Shown: positions 27,230 through 35,300 of the stretch, piece by piece | How the letters are laid out: every line of letters starts with the position of its first letter | Numbering within the stretch: position 1 is the stretch's first letter | Source of the DNA: Chroogloeocystis siderophila 5.2 s.c.1 | GTDB taxonomy: Bacteria; Cyanobacteriota; Cyanobacteriia; Cyanobacteriales; Chroococcidiopsidaceae | Reading direction: 5' to 3' | DNA: 45,908 nt | NCBI RefSeq assembly: GCF_001904655.1 | Contig: NZ_MRCC01000026.1 | Span: forward strand, 1 to 45,908 | Translations under genes and position numbers: made by a program | Notes under the pieces: generated by a model | Database searches by the model: none | Told to the model about the DNA's origin: nothing | The model's input: only the letters and a program-made list of their open reading frames with translations

Positions 27230-27335
27230 TTATGGGCTTTAATATCATAGCAAATTATTTTACTAACGCAATAACATTAGCTTTGGCGATCGCACTTGAG
27301 GAAATCAAGGAAAAGACTATTGGGCGACGATTTAA

Positions 27336-28190
27336 CTAGCTAGTTCGGTAGGTTTTAGGTGTCATTCCGGTATGCTGCCGCATCCATTTACCTAAATGGC
27401 TATGACTGCTGAAGCCACACTGCATGGCAATTTCCATAACGGGTAGTTTTGTTGTTTTGAGTAACTGCTTTGCGCGTTCTCCTCGTTGCTGAAGTACATA
27501 TTGATGCGGTGCGACTCCGGTTGATTGCTTAAATAATCGACTGAAGTGAAATTGACTCATCTCTAGCAGTTGGGCTAAGTCAGATAGTTTGATATCTTGA
27601 GCTAGATGAGCGCTAATATAATCCGTCACTTGTAACAGTTGGCGATCGCTCAATCCGCGATCGCACAATACAACGCACGACGAGACAGCAGAGTATTTTC
27701 TCAGTAGATGTACGGCTAAGACATTCGTTAGTGATTCAACATATAGCCGCCCTGCAAATCCTCCAGCATACAGTTCAGTCAAAAGCATGGTACTAATTTG
27801 TTCGATTTGAGGATTGCGGTCTCGAAACTCTGGTAGGAGTTCTACGCGGTTAGAGTCCATCACAACAGTTTCTTGCGCGACTTGCTGAAGAAACGCATCC
27901 GCGATTTGAATTCGCAAGTAGCGATCCTCGTGATTCCATTGGCAATAAAGCAGCGACTTTGCCGGAATAATTGAGATATCGCCTTTAGTAATAAGACCTG
28001 TGTAACGGCGATTGCCGATCGTTTGCGACAAGCGCGCTGGACGCGGGTTTAAAGATAAGCACAGCGTATGTCCAGTTAAGCTTTGATATTTCTCTTGTCC
28101 TGGAGGTTGACAAAATTCTTCGACCACAATGTTTTGCCAACCGGATATTTCACTTGAATAGATCGGAGGATTGAGACTGTTTGCTTGCAT
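27336..28190 (-). CDS. AraC family transcriptional regulator
   Basis: The N-terminal about 180 residues form a sensor region (GLITKGDISIIPAKSLLYC). The C-terminal about 100 residues hold two helix-turn-helix motifs typical of AraC: IKLSDLAQLLEMSQFHFSRL with FKQSTGVAPHQYVLQQR, and LPVMEIAMQCGFSSHSHLGK ending in HTGMTPKTYR. I use ATG 28190; TTG 28202 would add four residues. It is divergent from the MATE exporter gene with about 120 bases between, so it is a good candidate regulator of that exporter; the inducer is unknown. Confidence 0.9.
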   Translation of the reverse strand: MQANSLNPPIYSSEISGWQNIVVEEFCQPPGQEKYQSLTGHTLCLSLNPRPARLSQTIGNRRYTGLITKGDISIIPAKSLLYCQWNHEDRYLRIQIADAFLQQVAQETVVMDSNRVELLPEFRDRNPQIEQISTMLLTELYAGGFAGRLYVESLTNVLAVHLLRKYSAVSSCVVLCDRGLSDRQLLQVTDYISAHLAQDIKLSDLAQLLEMSQFHFSRLFKQSTGVAPHQYVLQQRGERAKQLLKTTKLPVMEIAMQCGFSSHSHLGKWMRQHTGMTPKTYRTS

Positions 28191-28312
28191 TTGGTTGTTC
28201 AACTTTTAGATCGCAAGATTGTGTAAGTTGCACAAGGTTTGAGTAGTCTGCGATCAAGCAATTTTTATAGATTTTAAGCGATGAACAAGTGTAGCAGCAA
28301 GGAGGCATTCGA

Positions 28313-29683
28313 ATGCTTGCCAAGTCAAATATCAAAGCTGAGATTGGCGAATTTCTCAAACTCGCGATTCCACTCGCGAGTGCGCAAGTGGCGCAAGCCA
28401 TTGTTGGGTTTGTCGATACTCTGATGATGGGACAATTGGGCGCAGAGAGTCTCGCAGCTGGAGGATTAGCATCAACGACTTTTCAGCTGTTGTTGAATAT
28501 TGGCAGTGGCGTCGTGATGGCAGTCAGCCCACTTGTTGCGATCGCGTATGGTGGGGGACACAAAACGCAAATCGAGCAAATTGCACGTCAGGGAATATGG
28601 CTATCGTTGCTACTTGGCATACCGATGATGTTCTTCCTTAGGCATTTGGATGCGGTGATGGTTCACCCAGGACAAGCAAAAACAACCGTTGTATTAGCTG
28701 ATGGATATCTTAATTTGATTTTGTGGGGAATTTTCCCCGCCTTAGGGTTTGCTATGTTGAGAAGCTATGTATCGGCGCTTTCTCAAGCCCGTCCGGTGAT
28801 GGTGATTGTCTTTTTAGGAACGCTTGTGAATGTGACTGGTAACTATGTTTTAGGCTATGGTAAGCTTGGATTTCCCCGAATGGAGTTGGCAGGTTTGGGG
28901 TTAGCGAGTGGACTCAGTTTTTGGGTCATGTTTTTGATTTTGCTTGTCTACACACTCAAACACGAGCAACTTAAGCATTATCGATTCTTACAAGGTTTGC
29001 ATTGCCTGAAACCGCATATTATTCAGCAGTTGCTACGAACTGGAGTACCGATCGCCGTTACGATCGCCTTGGAGTATGGACTGTTTGCAGTGGTAACTTA
29101 CTTAATGGGGACGTTGGGAACTGATGCGCTGGCAGCACATCAAATCGTTTTTCAAACAATGCTGGTAATTTTTATGGTACCGCTGGGGATGTCTTACGCA
29201 GTGACGGCGCGTGTTGGTCAGTGGTTAGGACAGCAAAACCTCCCTGGTGCGCGTCTTGCAGGGTATATCGGCATATCGACGGCTTTTTTATTTATGGCAC
29301 TAACTGCGATCCCTCTACTCGCATATTGCCAGCAAGTCGTCGCCATGTATTTGGATATCCGCGATCAGCAAAACGCCAATGTACTCAAACTTGCACTACC
29401 AATCATGACGATTGCGGCGATCGCTCAACTTTTGGATGGTGTTCAAAAAACAGCTATGGGTGCGTTATACGGATTGCAAGATACGCAGATGCCAATGTTG
29501 CTAAGTGTGCTGGCATTTTGGGGTGTAGGATTACCGAGTGGCTATTTGCTAGGATTTCGCCTTGGTCTTGGAAGTGTTGGATTGTGGGTCGGACAATCGA
29601 TGGGAGTGGCGATCGCCGGAATCATTTTTCTTCGGCGCTTTCACCAACTAACCTCGCGGACATTTAGAAGCGGTTATTCGTAA
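28313..29683 (+). CDS. MATE family multidrug/metabolite efflux transporter
   Basis: The 456-residue protein has about twelve hydrophobic segments in two related halves. The opening LKLAIPLASAQVAQAIVGFVDTLMMG and the second-half ALEYGLFAVVTYLMGTLGTDALAAHQI are typical MATE repeats. Family members export cationic drugs or metabolites using Na+ or H+ gradients; the substrate here is unknown. A strong ribosome-binding site (AAGGAGG) lies seven bases before ATG 28313. It is probably controlled by the divergent AraC-type gene. Confidence 0.93.
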   Translation: MLAKSNIKAEIGEFLKLAIPLASAQVAQAIVGFVDTLMMGQLGAESLAAGGLASTTFQLLLNIGSGVVMAVSPLVAIAYGGGHKTQIEQIARQGIWLSLLLGIPMMFFLRHLDAVMVHPGQAKTTVVLADGYLNLILWGIFPALGFAMLRSYVSALSQARPVMVIVFLGTLVNVTGNYVLGYGKLGFPRMELAGLGLASGLSFWVMFLILLVYTLKHEQLKHYRFLQGLHCLKPHIIQQLLRTGVPIAVTIALEYGLFAVVTYLMGTLGTDALAAHQIVFQTMLVIFMVPLGMSYAVTARVGQWLGQQNLPGARLAGYIGISTAFLFMALTAIPLLAYCQQVVAMYLDIRDQQNANVLKLALPIMTIAAIAQLLDGVQKTAMGALYGLQDTQMPMLLSVLAFWGVGLPSGYLLGFRLGLGSVGLWVGQSMGVAIAGIIFLRRFHQLTSRTFRSGYS

Positions 29684-30122
29684 CAACTCTAGCAAAGTTG
29701 TATGTAAGTTCTTTTTAAAGATAAATACAAAGGATCTTGCTGCAAACTTTCACAAATTACACAAAATAGGAGAATTTGTGAAAATCGATTTTGTAATTGT
29801 TATGTTTTATTGCTACAAATTTATGATGGGAATATAAACCTTATCCCAATTATCAAAATAATTCCTGTTCGTGATTTAGTATTACTTCTTGTAGTTGCAG
29901 ATTAATAAAATACTTAATTTATACAAATAGAATTATCTCTATTATCTTTTTCAACAGATAATACAATACTATCATATAGATTAATCTCTATATAAAACCT
30001 ATAATAATCCTAATGTTAAGTTATAAATTACTTTATTAAATTGTAAGAATTTTTGCTGACTTTTTTAGAAATAAGAGTTAAAAAAAAGCTAATAAAGTTC
30101 TCAATTTTGTGGAGGACAGCAA
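29684..30122. promoter_or_regulatory. Long AT-rich upstream region of the apcD4-apcB3 pair
   Basis: About 440 bases of AT-rich sequence with no ORF. At 29748-29783 is a perfect 11-bp inverted repeat, TTTCACAAATT and AATTTGTGAAA, with a 14-base spacer containing ACAAAATAG. It could be an operator for the downstream genes or, less likely, a terminator of the MATE gene, as the T-run is poor. Just before apcD4, GGAGG (30111-30115) is a strong ribosome-binding site. Confidence 0.5.
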
Positions 30123-30599
30123 ATGAGCATAGTAGCACAAGTAATCGCTCAATCGGATGATGCTAATCGTTTTTTGAGTAATACTGAGCTAGATAAACTA
30201 CAAGATTTTTTCAGAACAGGAGAACAGCGGTTAAAAGTTGCTCAAATCTTGACACAAAATGAACAAAAAATTGTGCAGGAAGGCAGCCGTCGCTTTTGGC
30301 AAGTTGTTCCGAATACACCGAGTAATAGCGGCGATCCTCAAAAGACGGCATTATGTCAACGAGATCAAAGCTGGTATCTACGATTAATTTCCTATGCCGT
30401 CTTAGCAGGTAACATGAAACCCCTCGAAGACATTGGTGTAGATGGAATGCGAGAAATGTATACTTCTTTAGGCGTTCCTGTCAGTAATATAGGCAATTGT
30501 ATGCGTTGCCTAAAAGAAGTTGCAACCAACATGATGAGTAGTGAAGAGGCGGCGATCGCCAAGCCTTATTTTGACTATTTGATTCGCGCAATGTACTAG
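30123..30599 (+). CDS. apcD4: Divergent allophycocyanin alpha-type subunit, ApcD4-like
   Basis: The phycobiliprotein subunit has 158 residues. It keeps the globin-like pattern of ApcA/ApcD (MSIVAQVIAQSDDANRFLSN, LDKLQDFFRTGEQRL), the bilin-attachment cysteine C78 in TALCQRDQSWYLRLISYAVL, the REMYTSLGVPV block and C-terminal PYFDYLIRAMY. The segment before the cysteine (VVPNTPSNSGDPQKTALC) lacks the usual PGGNAY and is about three residues shorter than in ApcA/ApcD. The adjacent apcB-type gene and isiX-like antenna gene match the LoLiP cluster, in which ApcD4 pairs with ApcB3 to form far-red-absorbing allophycocyanin. The ApcD4 name rests on divergence plus context. GGAGG lies seven bases before the ATG, and apcB3 follows after 71 bases. 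Confidence 0.85.
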   Translation: MSIVAQVIAQSDDANRFLSNTELDKLQDFFRTGEQRLKVAQILTQNEQKIVQEGSRRFWQVVPNTPSNSGDPQKTALCQRDQSWYLRLISYAVLAGNMKPLEDIGVDGMREMYTSLGVPVSNIGNCMRCLKEVATNMMSSEEAAIAKPYFDYLIRAMY

Positions 30600-30670
30600 A
30601 TCTTCAAACGCAATTTTTGTGAAGTTAATTTCTGCAATCTTTTTACCAATTTTAGTTTGAGAAGAAAGCA

Positions 30671-31156
30671 ATGCAAGATACAATTACTTCGCTCATTAAC
30701 CCAGCAGATCAACGCGGCAAATATCTAGAAACCGAGGAATTAGAAAAGCTAAGAAGATATTTCCAATCTGGTGAATTACGTGTCAAAGCTGCATCGGCAA
30801 TTAGTAATAATGCGGCTAATATCATCCGCGAAGCTGTAGCCAATTCGTTGCTTTATGGTGATATTACTTGTCCTGGTGGGAATATGTATCCGACTCGGCG
30901 TTATGCAGCTTGTATCCGCGATTTAACGTTATTTTTACGTTATGCTACTTATGCAATGCTAGCAGCCGATCCTTCGATTTTAGATGAGCGAGTGCTTGAT
31001 GGACTTAAGGAAACTTACGATTCATTAGGTGTTCCTATCCAGCCTACGATACAAGCAATTCAAGCAATGAAGGAAGTTACGACTCGCTTGGTGGGTGCTG
31101 AAGCGGGTGGAGAAATTGGGATGTATTTTGACCATATCTGTAATGGTTTAAGTTAA
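30671..31156 (+). CDS. apcB3: Allophycocyanin beta-type subunit, ApcB3-like
   Basis: The 161-residue subunit is the usual ApcB length. It keeps N71 ([11 protein letters not shown]), the position methylated in phycobiliprotein beta subunits, and the chromophore cysteine C81 ([20 protein letters not shown]). The block [19 protein letters not shown] and the C-terminal [10 protein letters not shown] are typical. An extra Cys67 (ITCPGG) is unlike standard ApcB as I recall it. It probably forms heterodimers with the upstream ApcD4-like protein. GAGAAGAAAG precedes the ATG. Transcription probably stops at the hairpin at 31196-31221. Confidence 0.88.
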   Translation: MQDTITSLINPADQRGKYLETEELEKLRRYFQSGELRVKAASAISNNAANIIREAVANSLLYGDITCPGGNMYPTRRYAACIRDLTLFLRYATYAMLAADPSILDERVLDGLKETYDSLGVPIQPTIQAIQAMKEVTTRLVGAEAGGEIGMYFDHICNGLS

Positions 31157-31185
31157 ACGTTTTCTCCAATGATTTTTTGGTATTG

Positions 31186-31241
31186 AGAAGCCCCCTAAAT
31201 CCCCCACAAGTGGGGGATTTAGAATTAGGGGAGGGGTTTTT
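31186..31241. terminator. Bidirectional terminator between apcB3 and isiX, formed by a dispersed repeat
   Basis: A perfect 12-bp stem, TAAATCCCCCAC (31196-31207) and GTGGGGGATTTA (31210-31221) with an AA loop, is flanked by AAGCCCCC and GGGGTTTTT, which extend the pairing imperfectly. The plus strand ends in T5. It separates convergent genes whose stops are 88 bases apart. Similar AAATCCCCCAC palindromes are widespread repeats in cyanobacteria. Confidence 0.8.
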
Positions 31242-31243
31242 AT

Positions 31244-32632
31244 CTATGCACCATATCTATATCCAAAGGTTTTACCATGTGTACTTGTTCGAGTTGGGTA
31301 AGTTGTTTCGTAGAGTTTACGCGGTATTGAGTGTGGATAGTTGACATTAGATTGATCCTCGGCTGGGCTTTCGTAAAACGAGTTTGAATGATTTTTGGGA
31401 TAGCTAAATTCGTAAAGAACTTTTTGATTTTGCTGTGGGTTAATGAAGCTTGGCTTTCCATTTGGGCGCGAAGGATTATAAAGATTGTCATTCGCGGGTT
31501 GTTGATACGCAAAAGCTGGTTTTTGCTTAATTATTGGAGTTTCGTAAAACGTGTCTAAATTAGATTGTGGCTGGTAATTAAAATGTTTTTGATACGCTAA
31601 GTTGGGATTGGGTAAGATTTCTGAGAAAGCATTTTTCCAAGATTCTAATACTGGTTCAAAGTAACTCGCAGCTAGCCCAAAATGCCATATCGAACCTTGA
31701 AGAACAACAAACGCAAGGTAAAAATAGGCGTTGGCTAACCAAATTCGCGATGTGGGTTCGGGATCGCCTGGAATATAAAAGTGGGGTAAGAGAAATAAAT
31801 TAAACTGCGATCGCACGCCATAAAACTCTTCAGGATACACCAGCGTGTTAAATCCGCAATAAAACGCCCCAGCAAATCCAACGAGTGACAGCGCAAATAG
31901 CGAGTACCCTAAAATTGCATTTCCAGAAAAGATAAACCGCCGTTTGACCCAATCAAAAGGTTCGCGGGAAAGATGCCAGATTCCCCCTACAATGAGCAGT
32001 ACACCGGCGTAGATATGACCGCCAACGACATCTTCTAAGTTGTTTACCGTAAATAGATGCAAGATGCGATCGCTAATTACCAGTGGATTGAGCGTTGGAT
32101 TTGTCACAACTCGCACTGCACCTAGATTAGCATCGTATAAACCACCAAAAAACATTGCTTTAGCAGCGACAAGTAACGCGCCTAAGCCCAAGAAAATGAG
32201 ATGATTACCTAAAATCAACCCTAATTTCTTCGGGTCATCCCAGCTAAAATGATAGCGACGTGCTAGTAATTTCTCTTCTTCTAAGCTTTCAGCAACTTTA
32301 GTGCGATGAAACCAAGTACCAACTGCAAATACGAGCGATGAGATAATTAAGACAACAGCGATCCGAAAATAAGGCTGAGTATCGATCGCTTGATTATTTA
32401 ATACACCCCAACCTTGGGTTGCTAAACGCGGTAGCCAAAATAGCTTTTGCTCATACATTGGTTGCGTTGGCGAGTAGCGCGCAATTTCCCACAAAATCCA
32501 CGCACCAACACCAAAACATACAATCGCTGCGTGTGCAATATGTGCAACAAGAAATGTTCCTGACAAGTTAATAAATCGGGCATTTCCAGCCCACCAAGGA
32601 TGTTTGACCTTGTTTTTGCTGGATGTTTGCAT
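31244..32632 (-). CDS. isiX: CP43-like chlorophyll-binding antenna, IsiX type, with C-terminal extension
   Basis: The 462-residue protein begins with an IsiA/CP43-family domain of about 340 residues with six membrane helices. It shows WWAGNARFINLSGTFLVAHI, HAAIVCFGVGAWILWE, GLILGNHLIFLGLGALLVAA, FTVNNLEDVVGGHIYAGVLL and ANAYFYLAFVVLQGSIWHF, including the paired histidines that ligate chlorophyll. The large lumenal loop E of CP43 is absent, as in IsiA/Pcb proteins. Beyond SYFEPVLESW (about 323-332) it continues for roughly 120 residues of Asn/Pro/Tyr/Gln-rich sequence with repeats such as DTFYETP, KVLYEFSYP, NSFYESP and RKLYETTYP. There is no PsaL domain. Converging on apcD4-apcB3, it matches isiX of the LoLiP cluster; a different IsiA-family subtype cannot be excluded. 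Confidence 0.82.
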   Translation of the reverse strand: MQTSSKNKVKHPWWAGNARFINLSGTFLVAHIAHAAIVCFGVGAWILWEIARYSPTQPMYEQKLFWLPRLATQGWGVLNNQAIDTQPYFRIAVVLIISSLVFAVGTWFHRTKVAESLEEEKLLARRYHFSWDDPKKLGLILGNHLIFLGLGALLVAAKAMFFGGLYDANLGAVRVVTNPTLNPLVISDRILHLFTVNNLEDVVGGHIYAGVLLIVGGIWHLSREPFDWVKRRFIFSGNAILGYSLFALSLVGFAGAFYCGFNTLVYPEEFYGVRSQFNLFLLPHFYIPGDPEPTSRIWLANAYFYLAFVVLQGSIWHFGLAASYFEPVLESWKNAFSEILPNPNLAYQKHFNYQPQSNLDTFYETPIIKQKPAFAYQQPANDNLYNPSRPNGKPSFINPQQNQKVLYEFSYPKNHSNSFYESPAEDQSNVNYPHSIPRKLYETTYPTRTSTHGKTFGYRYGA

Positions 32633-32872
32633 TTTATTAAAACCTCAGTTTCAAAGGTTTCCTGGTCAATAACAAGAGCGTTTCGAGGAAATCCCAGCTA
32701 ACAAAACTGTCACAAACCTTGACAAAATAGCGAAAAATTATCTTTAGTGTCATTATTATTAGCTGTTAGAAATATCGCAATTAATTGCAGTATTTTTTAA
32801 CTTTATGCAATTTTTTGTAATCTAAACAACTAGTCACTAGCTACAAGCTAAATGCTAACAGCTAATAGCTTT

Positions 32873-34300
32873 TCAACACCGACGCAAACGAGTTAACAGT
32901 ACCACGATCGTATCAATTGCTTGCCGAATTGCTGTTGCTGGTAAATTGGATTGATTAACAAGAATACTAAAAACTAACGGCTCATAGCTAGTTGCATTGA
33001 GATAACCGGATAAAGCAACAACACCAGTCATCGTGCCAGTTTTTGCTTGGACAATACCTTGTGCTGGTGTATTCTGAAAGCGATTTTTCAAAGTACCACT
33101 GATTCCCGCAATGGGTAAGGAATTCCGATAGATATTGGAACTCGCCATGACTCTTAATGTTTGGACTAAAGCTTCTGGACTCACCAAATTATGACGCGAT
33201 AAACCAGCACTATCGGCTAATACATAACTACTCGGAGCAATGCCTAAGGTTGTCAAGGTATCACGAACAATCTCTAAACCATTCGTATTACTACTTGCTT
33301 GAGCGGCGATCGCCTGCAATAATGCTTCAGCATAGAGATTATTGCTATTCTGATTTGTCTCAACCAAAAGTTGGGCGAGTGGTGGTGATGTAACTGCGGC
33401 CAGTTCCTGAGTATTTTCTTGAGTCGTACGCGCGACAACTGTTTGCTGAGTCGTAATTCCTGCATTTGCGAGCGCCCGACGGAAATGCCGTAAAAAGTGT
33501 TCTGTAGGTTCAACGACTGCTAAACTAACTGATCGCGGTTCAGCATCGATACTCAAGTTACCTGCAATTTGCAGTACTGCACCTTTTAAGTTACGACTTA
33601 CACTTGTTGTCGTTGTTTCCCCCGCAGGAACCGTTAAAGATTCATTTTCAACCCGCCACCATATCGCTTCGGCTGGATCGCTCCATTGTACCCGTAACGG
33701 TTGACCGATCTGTTGGGGCAATAACTTTAGCTCTACCGCATTTTGATTTAAAATAAAGTTACCAACTGGCGCGCCGTAATCTACCTGAACATCTTCCCAT
33801 TCCCAAGTAGGATTGACTACACTACCGCGAAAGTAACTATCATCAGCAATGAGTTGGTTGACTTGGCGAATTCCGCGACGACTCAACTGTCGAACTAACG
33901 CTTGTAGTTGCGTGTCAGTGAAACTGGGATCTCCGCGCCCGACAATCCGCAAACCGCCACGACTCGCATACACGGAGGTACGAATTTGAAATTGTGAACC
34001 TAGTCGTTGCAATGCGGCTGCGGTTGTAAGTAACTTGGCGTTTGATGCTGGAATAAAATACTTTTGCGCATCTTGGCTATAAAGATTTTGCGCTGTGGTG
34101 AGTGTTTGAATTGAAATTCCCCACCGTAATCGACTAAATTGAGGACGATTGGTAATCTGTTCAATAGCTGTCCCAATTTGTGCAGGGCAAAGCTGTTGTG
34201 GAGATTGCTGTTCAATTGCAGGTTGTGTTTGCGCAATTGCAGATTTGGTGCCTTGGGCAAAGAAAAATAGGAGTAGTAAGCTAATATACTTAAGCTTCAC
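32873..34300 (-). CDS. dacB: D-alanyl-D-alanine carboxypeptidase/endopeptidase (PBP4, DacB type)
   Basis: This exported peptidoglycan hydrolase has 475 residues. After a signal peptide (ISLLLLFFFAQGTKSAIAQ) come the three penicillin-binding motifs: SxxK at S86-K89 (PASNAKLLTTAAAL), SxN in NQNSNNLYAEALLQ, and KTG in VQAKTGTMTGVVALSGYL. The insertion between the first two motifs (GRGDPSFTD, LIADDSYF, NFILNQNAVEL) is typical of class C PBP4. The enzyme probably trims or cleaves cross-links in the wall. The start appears to be GTG 34300. Downstream (32,820-32,870) is a block of TAGCTACAAGCTAA-type short repeats. Confidence 0.92.
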   Translation of the reverse strand: MKLKYISLLLLFFFAQGTKSAIAQTQPAIEQQSPQQLCPAQIGTAIEQITNRPQFSRLRWGISIQTLTTAQNLYSQDAQKYFIPASNAKLLTTAAALQRLGSQFQIRTSVYASRGGLRIVGRGDPSFTDTQLQALVRQLSRRGIRQVNQLIADDSYFRGSVVNPTWEWEDVQVDYGAPVGNFILNQNAVELKLLPQQIGQPLRVQWSDPAEAIWWRVENESLTVPAGETTTTSVSRNLKGAVLQIAGNLSIDAEPRSVSLAVVEPTEHFLRHFRRALANAGITTQQTVVARTTQENTQELAAVTSPPLAQLLVETNQNSNNLYAEALLQAIAAQASSNTNGLEIVRDTLTTLGIAPSSYVLADSAGLSRHNLVSPEALVQTLRVMASSNIYRNSLPIAGISGTLKNRFQNTPAQGIVQAKTGTMTGVVALSGYLNATSYEPLVFSILVNQSNLPATAIRQAIDTIVVLLTRLRRC

Positions 34301-34475
34301 GCGATCGCTGTTACTGATAGTAAAACAAATTCATTTAGCGAGTATGCCACGAACTTGAACGCAATAACAGTGAGGTTGAAAACTAGTAAGTTATTTACTT
34401 TACTGACGCGAAAACTGCTGCAACAACGAACGAGTAAAATTTTGTGTATTTTAGAAGCTATCATGTATAGCAATT

Positions 34476-35159
34476 ATGGGAATACTACGACGAAACTACA
34501 AAAGACCCAACGTCGAGACCGAATTATATTCAAGACGTTCTAATAGATTGCTATCAAGATTTGCGATCGCGCTTTCTACTTTGGCAATCATCTTGAGTTC
34601 TCTGACACTTGCACGAGTGTTTACACTACAACGTGAGGTAGAAGCGCTAGAAGCTTCCCTAGAGCAATTAACCGCCATACCGTCGCCAACTGCTACTAAC
34701 CCATCGAACACAACAGATAGTAATATTCCGACACCGCCGCCTGTCATTGCACCCGATTCCACCATAGCACCATCTCCAACTGCAACACTAGAACCAGGTA
34801 GGTTTGTGCAGCCTGCTTTAAGTAATCAAGGGCAAGTCGAATTAATCAGAGTGAACCGAATTCCTGGTCAGTTTGATGTTGTCAACGTACAGATACGTAT
34901 CCGTGCGCTTAAACCAAATATCCCCCTCTCAGAAAACATCGACTTAAATGGTACAACAGCCCGCAATCCAGGAACAAATGAAATATATAAAGTCATTAGT
35001 GGTGAATCAACAGGGGTTGTATCGTTGGGTGCGATGCAAAGTACTAACCAAACTACGGTTGATGCTTATGTATGGTTACAAGTACCAATGCAAGTCAACG
35101 TGATTGATATTTATATTCCTAATACTGAACCTTTTGCAAATGTGCCAATTGCGAGTTAA
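34476..35159 (+). CDS. Membrane-anchored extracytoplasmic protein of unknown function
   Basis: The 227-residue protein has a basic N-terminus, one membrane segment (about 28-48, FAIALSTLAIILSSLTLARVF), a short coiled-coil-like stretch (LQREVEALEASLEQL) and a Pro/Thr/Ser linker (about 68-105). A globular domain of about 110 residues follows, with VELIRVNRIPG, VVNVQIRIRALK, LNGTTARNPGTNEIYKV and DAYVWLQVPMQVNVIDIYIP. I recall similar single-span proteins in other cyanobacteria but know no function. It is convergent with ilvB, with a hairpin repeat between. Confidence 0.65.
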   Translation: MGILRRNYKRPNVETELYSRRSNRLLSRFAIALSTLAIILSSLTLARVFTLQREVEALEASLEQLTAIPSPTATNPSNTTDSNIPTPPPVIAPDSTIAPSPTATLEPGRFVQPALSNQGQVELIRVNRIPGQFDVVNVQIRIRALKPNIPLSENIDLNGTTARNPGTNEIYKVISGESTGVVSLGAMQSTNQTTVDAYVWLQVPMQVNVIDIYIPNTEPFANVPIAS

Positions 35160-35185
35160 ACAGATTTTCTGTACAAATAATATTT

Positions 35186-35300
35186 AAGCCCACAGACTGA
35201 AGTCTGGAGCCATGGAAGCTAAGTGTGCCTGCGCACACTTACTTGATAGACCAAAGAGGTGGTTTTCGTTTGATTAGCCGCAACTTCAGGTGCTAGGTTT
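35186..35300. repeat. Intergenic hairpin repeat, copy 2, between convergent genes
   Basis: CAGACT-GA-AGTCTG (near 35,193) is followed by the perfect 20-base hairpin AAGTGTGC-CTGC-GCACACTT at 35221-35240 and by AGCCGCAACTTCAGG further on. This is the same element type as 9289-9334. It lies between the 3' ends of ilvB and the 34,476 gene and may terminate both. Confidence 0.6.

Noticed and set aside
29221-29667. 148-codon plus-strand frame
   Set aside because: Out-of-frame shadow inside the MATE transporter gene.
31186-31241. CRISPR-like or mobile-element reading of the C-rich/G-rich palindrome
   Set aside because: Single copy here with no spacers or transposase; it is explained by a terminator-type repeat.
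32824-32872. TAGTCACTAGCTACAAGCTAA-like block as a regulatory array
   Set aside because: It resembles the short TAGCTA-rich repeats common in cyanobacterial intergenic DNA (also near 12,660 and 38,765) and shows no regular spacing.
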